Shown here one piece after another: positions 61,028 to 64,000 of a stretch of 64,000 nucleotides of DNA. Below the pieces are notes generated by a model. That model made no database searches and was not told the DNA's origin. It was given only the letters and a program-made list of their open reading frames with translations. The stretch's first letter is position 1. Every line of letters starts with the position of its first letter. Source of the DNA: Fen-671 sp035502515. GTDB lineage: Bacteria; Actinomycetota; Acidimicrobiia; Acidimicrobiales; Palsa-688. The translations under genes and the position numbers were made by a program. Location: contig DATJUH010000099.1 in NCBI GenBank assembly GCA_035502515.1, forward strand, positions 1 to 64,000. Direction: 5' to 3'.

Positions 61028-62824
61028 ATGATGGGGACAGGTCAGCGCGTCGACGGATATGCGCCCATCCGGGATTATGGGGCGCTGGGCGACGGCCGCT
61101 CGGTGGCGTTGGTGGCCACGGATGGCCGGGTCGATTGGTGGCCCGTACCTACTATCGATGCTCCCCCCGTCTGTGCCGCCATCATCGATGCCAAGTCGGG
61201 CGGGTTTTTCGCGCTCCGACCGTCAGTAGCCTGCCAGGCCAAGCGGCGGTACGTTCCCGGCACGAACGTGATCGAAACCATTTACGACGGCGACGGGGGC
61301 CGGGTGCGGGTAACCGATTCGCTCAATTCAGGAGCGGCCGGGAGGCTGCCGTGGACAGAGTTGGCCCGCCGAGTCGAAGGCCTCGACGGTGAACTCGAGA
61401 TGGTCTGGGAATTGGTGCCGGGCGACCGGTTCGGTCACGGCTTTCCCAGAGCCCGCATGAACCGCACTGTCCCGGTGGTAACGATCGGTGACCAGATGCT
61501 GGCCGTTGTGGCCGAGGGAACCCAAGTTGAGGTGGCCAGAAGAGGTCAGGTCAGGGGCCGGGTGAAGTGCAAACCGGCCACCCGGGCTCTTATCGCCGCC
61601 GTCGTCACCGACAACGAGCCTCTATTCGTGCCTCCGGCCGGCACTATAGACGCCAGGATAGACCGGACGATCAGGTCATGGCGACAGTGGACCAGCCTCC
61701 TAAACTACGACGGGCCGTGGAAAAAAGCCGTCATTCGCTCGGCCCTGGCCCTCAAAACGCTGTTGTACGAACCCGGTGGGGCCATCGCCGCCGCCGCCAC
61801 GACTTCGCTCCCCGAACGGCTCGGTGGCGCGAAAAACTGGGATTACCGCTTTGCCTGGGCCCGGGACTCTTCGTTTACGCTCGACCGGTTTATCAACCTG
61901 GGCCTCGACGAGGAAGTGCATGCGTCTGTTTCCTGGATGCTGTCCGCCTTGCGTCGTAGCCAGCCGCACCTGCAGGTGTTTTACACCCTCGACGGCGACC
62001 TGTCCGGTGGCGAAACCAGGCTCAATGCACCTGGCTACCAGGGCAGTGGGCCCGTCCGGGCCGGCAACAGTGCCGCCGGCCAGAGCCAGCTCGGCACTTA
62101 CGGCGACCTGCTCGACATGGTGCACCGTTACGTCGATGCCGGCCACATCCTCGACAACCGGACACGGGACTTGATCTCCGGCCTGGCCGACGAGTGCTGC
62201 GAAAAGTGGAGGCAAAAAGACTCGGGGATCTGGGAACTACCGACGCTCCAGCATTACACCATCTCCAAGATCGGCTGCTGGGTGGCCCTCGACCGGGCCG
62301 CCGACCTGGCTGACAGAGGTGAGCTCCCGCGCCGCCACACCGGGCGCTGGCGCCGCGAGGCCAATGCAGTCAAACGGTGGGTGCGGGAGCACTGCTGGTC
62401 GAGTACCCGGCGGGCTTACACTTTCTATGCCGGTACCGAAGATCTCGATGCCGCCGTGCTCCTGGCCGGCCGGACTCGCTTCGACCGCGGGCCGAAGCTG
62501 GCCGCCACGATAGAAGCGGTAGTGGGTGAGCTGAGGCGGGGGCCGTGCGTGTACCGCTATTCCGGGATGCCGGACGAAGAGGGTGCATTTGTCGCTTGCA
62601 GTTTCTGGCTTGTCTCCGCCCTTGCCCATACCGGACAGCTGGACCGGGCCTGCGCTTTGATGGACGAATCGGTCAAATTGGCCAACGATCTCGGCCTGTT
62701 CTCGGAAGAGATCGACCCGGGCAGCGGCGACTTCCTGGGAAATATGCCTCAGGGCCTTTCCCACCTGGGGTTGATTGACGCGGCCCAGACAATTGCCAAC
62801 TCAGGGGTGGAACCGGAGCGATAG
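61028..62824 (+). CDS. Glycoside hydrolase family 15 (glucoamylase/trehalase-like)
   Basis: This 598-residue enzyme has the bacterial GH15 arrangement: an N-terminal beta-sandwich domain (APIRDYGALGDGRSVALVAT), then an alpha/alpha toroid with AAATTSLPERLGGAKNWDYR and FAWARDSSFTLDRFINLGLD. The two catalytic acids are probably Glu403 in SGIWELPTLQHYTISK and Glu560 or Glu561 in SEEIDPGSGDFLGNMPQGLS. No signal peptide is present, so it works inside the cell, probably on trehalose or maltodextrins. It follows the SDR gene by 26 bases and may be cotranscribed with it. Confidence 0.9.
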   Translation: MMGTGQRVDGYAPIRDYGALGDGRSVALVATDGRVDWWPVPTIDAPPVCAAIIDAKSGGFFALRPSVACQAKRRYVPGTNVIETIYDGDGGRVRVTDSLNSGAAGRLPWTELARRVEGLDGELEMVWELVPGDRFGHGFPRARMNRTVPVVTIGDQMLAVVAEGTQVEVARRGQVRGRVKCKPATRALIAAVVTDNEPLFVPPAGTIDARIDRTIRSWRQWTSLLNYDGPWKKAVIRSALALKTLLYEPGGAIAAAATTSLPERLGGAKNWDYRFAWARDSSFTLDRFINLGLDEEVHASVSWMLSALRRSQPHLQVFYTLDGDLSGGETRLNAPGYQGSGPVRAGNSAAGQSQLGTYGDLLDMVHRYVDAGHILDNRTRDLISGLADECCEKWRQKDSGIWELPTLQHYTISKIGCWVALDRAADLADRGELPRRHTGRWRREANAVKRWVREHCWSSTRRAYTFYAGTEDLDAAVLLAGRTRFDRGPKLAATIEAVVGELRRGPCVYRYSGMPDEEGAFVACSFWLVSALAHTGQLDRACALMDESVKLANDLGLFSEEIDPGSGDFLGNMPQGLSHLGLIDAAQTIANSGVEPER

Positions 62825-62864
62825 GGCTGCCCGCATGCCGGGCTGAGCAGGCGGCAACCATGAC

Positions 62865-63069
62865 GGCCGAGCCTGAGAGGCGGAGCCTGAGAGGGCGACA
62901 CTCAGAGGGCGACACCCAGAGGGCGAGACTCAGAGGGCGACCCCCGAGGGCGAGCCTCAGAGGGCGAGCCTTGAGAGGGCGAGCCTTGAGAGGCGGAGCC
63001 TGAGAGGCTGGACCTGACAGGGCGGAACTGACAGGGCGAGACAGAGACCGGGACTGAGAAGCCGGGACA
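62865..63069. repeat. Degenerate 13-15 bp minisatellite
   Basis: About 14-15 head-to-tail units fit a consensus near GGCGAGCCTCAGAG, most beginning GGCGA or GGCGGA and ending CAGAG or TGAGAG. The centre is the most regular; the last units drift (GGGCGGAACTGACA). It starts 41 bases after the GH15 stop and is not in any credible coding frame. Confidence 0.85.
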
Positions 63070-63134
63070 AAGGGGGAGCGCCGACTGGCCCCGGCCCGGG
63101 GAACAAGCCCCGTTGGCGCCGTGGCCTAAGGCCG

Positions 63135-63238
63135 TTCTCGGTGCAGGGCGCGCTTCTCGGTGCAGGTCTCGCTTCTCGTTGCGCTTTGGTGCGAAACATG
63201 CATTGAAGCGCGACAAGTTGCGCCAGTTGCACCGAGAA
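63135..63238. repeat. 19-bp tandem repeat with terminal inverted copy
   Basis: TTCTCGGTGCA at 63135 and 63154 and the related TTCTCGTTGC at 63173 recur with an exact 19-bp period. The inverse TGCACCGAGAA lies at 63228-63238, so any of the units can pair with it to form a long hairpin. It is a candidate structured leader, terminator or binding array upstream of the DksA-like gene. Confidence 0.65.
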
Positions 63239-63287
63239 AGGGGCCAAAAATGCCGGCATAGAGGCTTGAGCCGGCGTCACCTCTAAA

Positions 63288-63316
63288 TTGTCGCGAGGAT
63301 GCTCCTCAGCTATGGT
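63288..63316 (+). promoter_or_regulatory. Candidate housekeeping promoter of the DksA-like gene
   Basis: TTGTCG (63288-63293), a 17-base spacer and TATGGT (63311-63316) match the main sigma consensus at most positions. The start would be near 63323, with a leader of about 65 bases before the ATG at 63388. Confidence 0.45.
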
Positions 63317-63387
63317 TTGCCAAAGGCATCGGCTCAGGTGAACAGAGTTTTCCCGGGACCGAAGTTGTCACTCCACGGAGGGCAGTA

Positions 63388-63732
63388 ATGGACGAGGCGA
63401 AAGCGCGAGCACTTCTGAAGGCCGAGAAAAATCGTGTCCAGGCCCTCCTTTCGGCGACGACGACGGCCGGCGGAGAGGACCGGGACGCGGCCGACGCGCC
63501 CGGAGACATGACTGACCCGGCGGGGCCGCTGACGGACGAAGAGCTCGACGACGCCGTTGTGGCCCAGCTCCGGGACCGGCTGACGGCCCTTGCCCGGGCC
63601 GAACGGCGGCTCGACGGGGGGACCTACGGGCGCTCTGTACTGAGCGGACAGCCCATACCGGACGATCGTCTGGAGGCTGACCCGGCGGCGGAACTTACGG
63701 CCGCCGAAGCGGAACAGGCTGAAGGTCGATAG
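63388..63732 (+). CDS. DksA/TraR-family protein without zinc-finger cysteines
   Basis: This 114-residue protein has an N-terminal coiled-coil helix (AKARALLKAEKNRVQALL), an acidic DPAGPLTDEELDDAV hairpin and the family C-terminus RLDGGTYGRSVLSGQPIPDD followed by RLEADPAAEL. In typical members the TYGxCxxCGxPIP motif carries zinc ligands; here the Cys positions are Ser and Ser and the second pair is also gone. The chain contains no Cys at all. DksA-like proteins bind the secondary channel of RNA polymerase and adjust rRNA and stress transcription. GGAGG precedes the ATG at 63388. Confidence 0.85.
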   Translation: MDEAKARALLKAEKNRVQALLSATTTAGGEDRDAADAPGDMTDPAGPLTDEELDDAVVAQLRDRLTALARAERRLDGGTYGRSVLSGQPIPDDRLEADPAAELTAAEAEQAEGR

Positions 63733-63787
63733 GGGCAACCTGATCGCCCGAGCAGACCTCTGGTCCGACTAAACCTCTAGCGCACGA

Positions 63788-63804
63788 GCCGGTCGCCCAC
63801 CGGC
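63788..63804 (+). terminator. Short hairpin after the DksA-like gene
   Basis: GCCGGT and ACCGGC form a 6-bp stem around CGCCC about 55 bases after the stop. The following 60 bases are strikingly C-rich with few G, which could favour unwinding or Rho action. Weak evidence. Confidence 0.3.
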
Positions 63805-63934
63805 CGCCCCTCACCCCCCGCACTTCCCCTAACACCCCTGCACCGGCCCTAGCGCGGCCACGGAGGCTATGAGTGCTTCGCAGCGCGGCACCCATCCCTC
63901 AGCCTCGTTCATCTCAGAAAGGCAGAAAGCCAAA

Positions 63935-64000
63935 ATGCACCTCCTCCCCTCCCTCCCCGCCCGGGGCAGCTTCGCCGCCCGGGCCCTCGGCACCCTGGTA
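63935..64000 (+). CDS. Start of an unidentified gene, cut by the window end
   Basis: An ATG at 63935 follows GAAAGGCAGAAAG and opens a frame (HLLPSLPARGSFAARALGTL) that runs off the right edge. The 22 residues visible do not identify a family. The ribosome site spacing is acceptable, so a real gene is likely but not certain. Confidence 0.4.
   Translation, partial: MHLLPSLPARGSFAARALGTLV

Larger units (their letters stand above)
62825..63387. other. Repeat-rich intergenic region before the DksA-like gene
   Basis: No gene is visible in these 563 bases. In order they hold a degenerate minisatellite (62865-63069), a palindromic GC-rich stretch near 63100-63130, a 19-bp tandem repeat with an inverted copy (63135-63238), and a good promoter (63288-63316) for the following gene. 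Confidence 0.6.

Noticed and set aside
63135..63238. CRISPR-like array
   Set aside because: Units are 19 bp and contiguous with no spacers of constant length, and there are no cas genes nearby.
1..64000. tRNA, rRNA and riboswitch genes
   Set aside because: I looked through the intergenic gaps for T-loop, anticodon-arm and common riboswitch core patterns and saw none; a covariance-model scan would be needed to exclude divergent ones.

Overview
This 64 kb window is a GC-rich bacterial chromosome segment that is almost entirely coding. It most likely comes from an actinobacterium (Actinomycetota) outside the well-known Streptomyces and Mycobacterium groups. The evidence is a compact mtrA-mtrB-lpqB-like operon, a radical SAM protein of the Rv2578c type, a DUF6458 membrane protein, GTTT-N16-GGGTAC stress-type promoters, and several genes whose predicted transcription start falls on or next to the start codon. 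The class is not resolved. I found no rRNA, tRNA, CRISPR array, prophage or intact insertion sequence.

Layout. 0.8-7.7 kb: a phospholipase C-type phosphoesterase with a duplicated N-terminal domain, a nitronate monooxygenase remnant, an orphan ClpX-type zinc finger protein, RibD-like and DUF302 proteins, a divergent TetR/methyltransferase pair sharing a promoter-operator palindrome, and a GbsR/MarR regulator. 8-15 kb: a complete oligopeptide ABC importer operon (binding protein, two permeases, two ATPases) with an M14 carboxypeptidase inside it. 15-22 kb: an acyltransferase with an SGNH domain, a nucleoside-diphosphate-sugar epimerase-like protein, a single-chain dihydroxyacetone kinase and a class A beta-lactamase-like serine hydrolase. 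21.7-25.8 kb: a sugar-type ABC importer without its own ATPase, followed by an endonuclease/exonuclease/phosphatase-fold hydrolase. 26-36 kb: carbonic anhydrase, kynureninase, an ECF41 sigma fragment, an aldehyde dehydrogenase, a radical SAM protein, a DHA2 exporter, a 3-hydroxyisobutyrate dehydrogenase-like protein and a sarcosine/N-methyltryptophan oxidase-like flavoprotein.

36.2-40.1 kb holds the most unusual unit: three overlapping or abutting genes on the minus strand encoding a PAPS-type sulfotransferase, a 1000-residue fusion of an MFS exporter with an arylsulfotransferase (ASST) beta-propeller, and a tiny lipoprotein. Together they suggest a sulfate-ester synthesis, export and extracytoplasmic sulfate-transfer relay. 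40.3-43.3 kb is the two-component system with a GerMN lipoprotein. 44.6-45.3 kb is a wrecked LacI-plus-glucoamylase-like locus that keeps its operator array. 45.4-54.6 kb carries a DUF3048 lipoprotein, three further MFS transporters (one with a C-terminal winged-helix-like tail), a 53-residue hydrophobic protein, MgtC and a STAS anti-anti-sigma factor. 54.9-59.8 kb couples a pyruvate oxidase-like ThDP enzyme to a fused FAD/Fe-S dehydrogenase, plausibly a D-lactate to pyruvate to acetate respiratory branch. 60-64 kb has an SDR, a GH15 glucoamylase-like enzyme, a minisatellite, and a Cys-less DksA/TraR protein.

Recurring themes are short tandem repeats (intergenic and in frame) and a 35-bp palindromic element present in three copies, two of them between convergent genes. 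Functions are read from recognisable motifs and family resemblance only; no database search was run.
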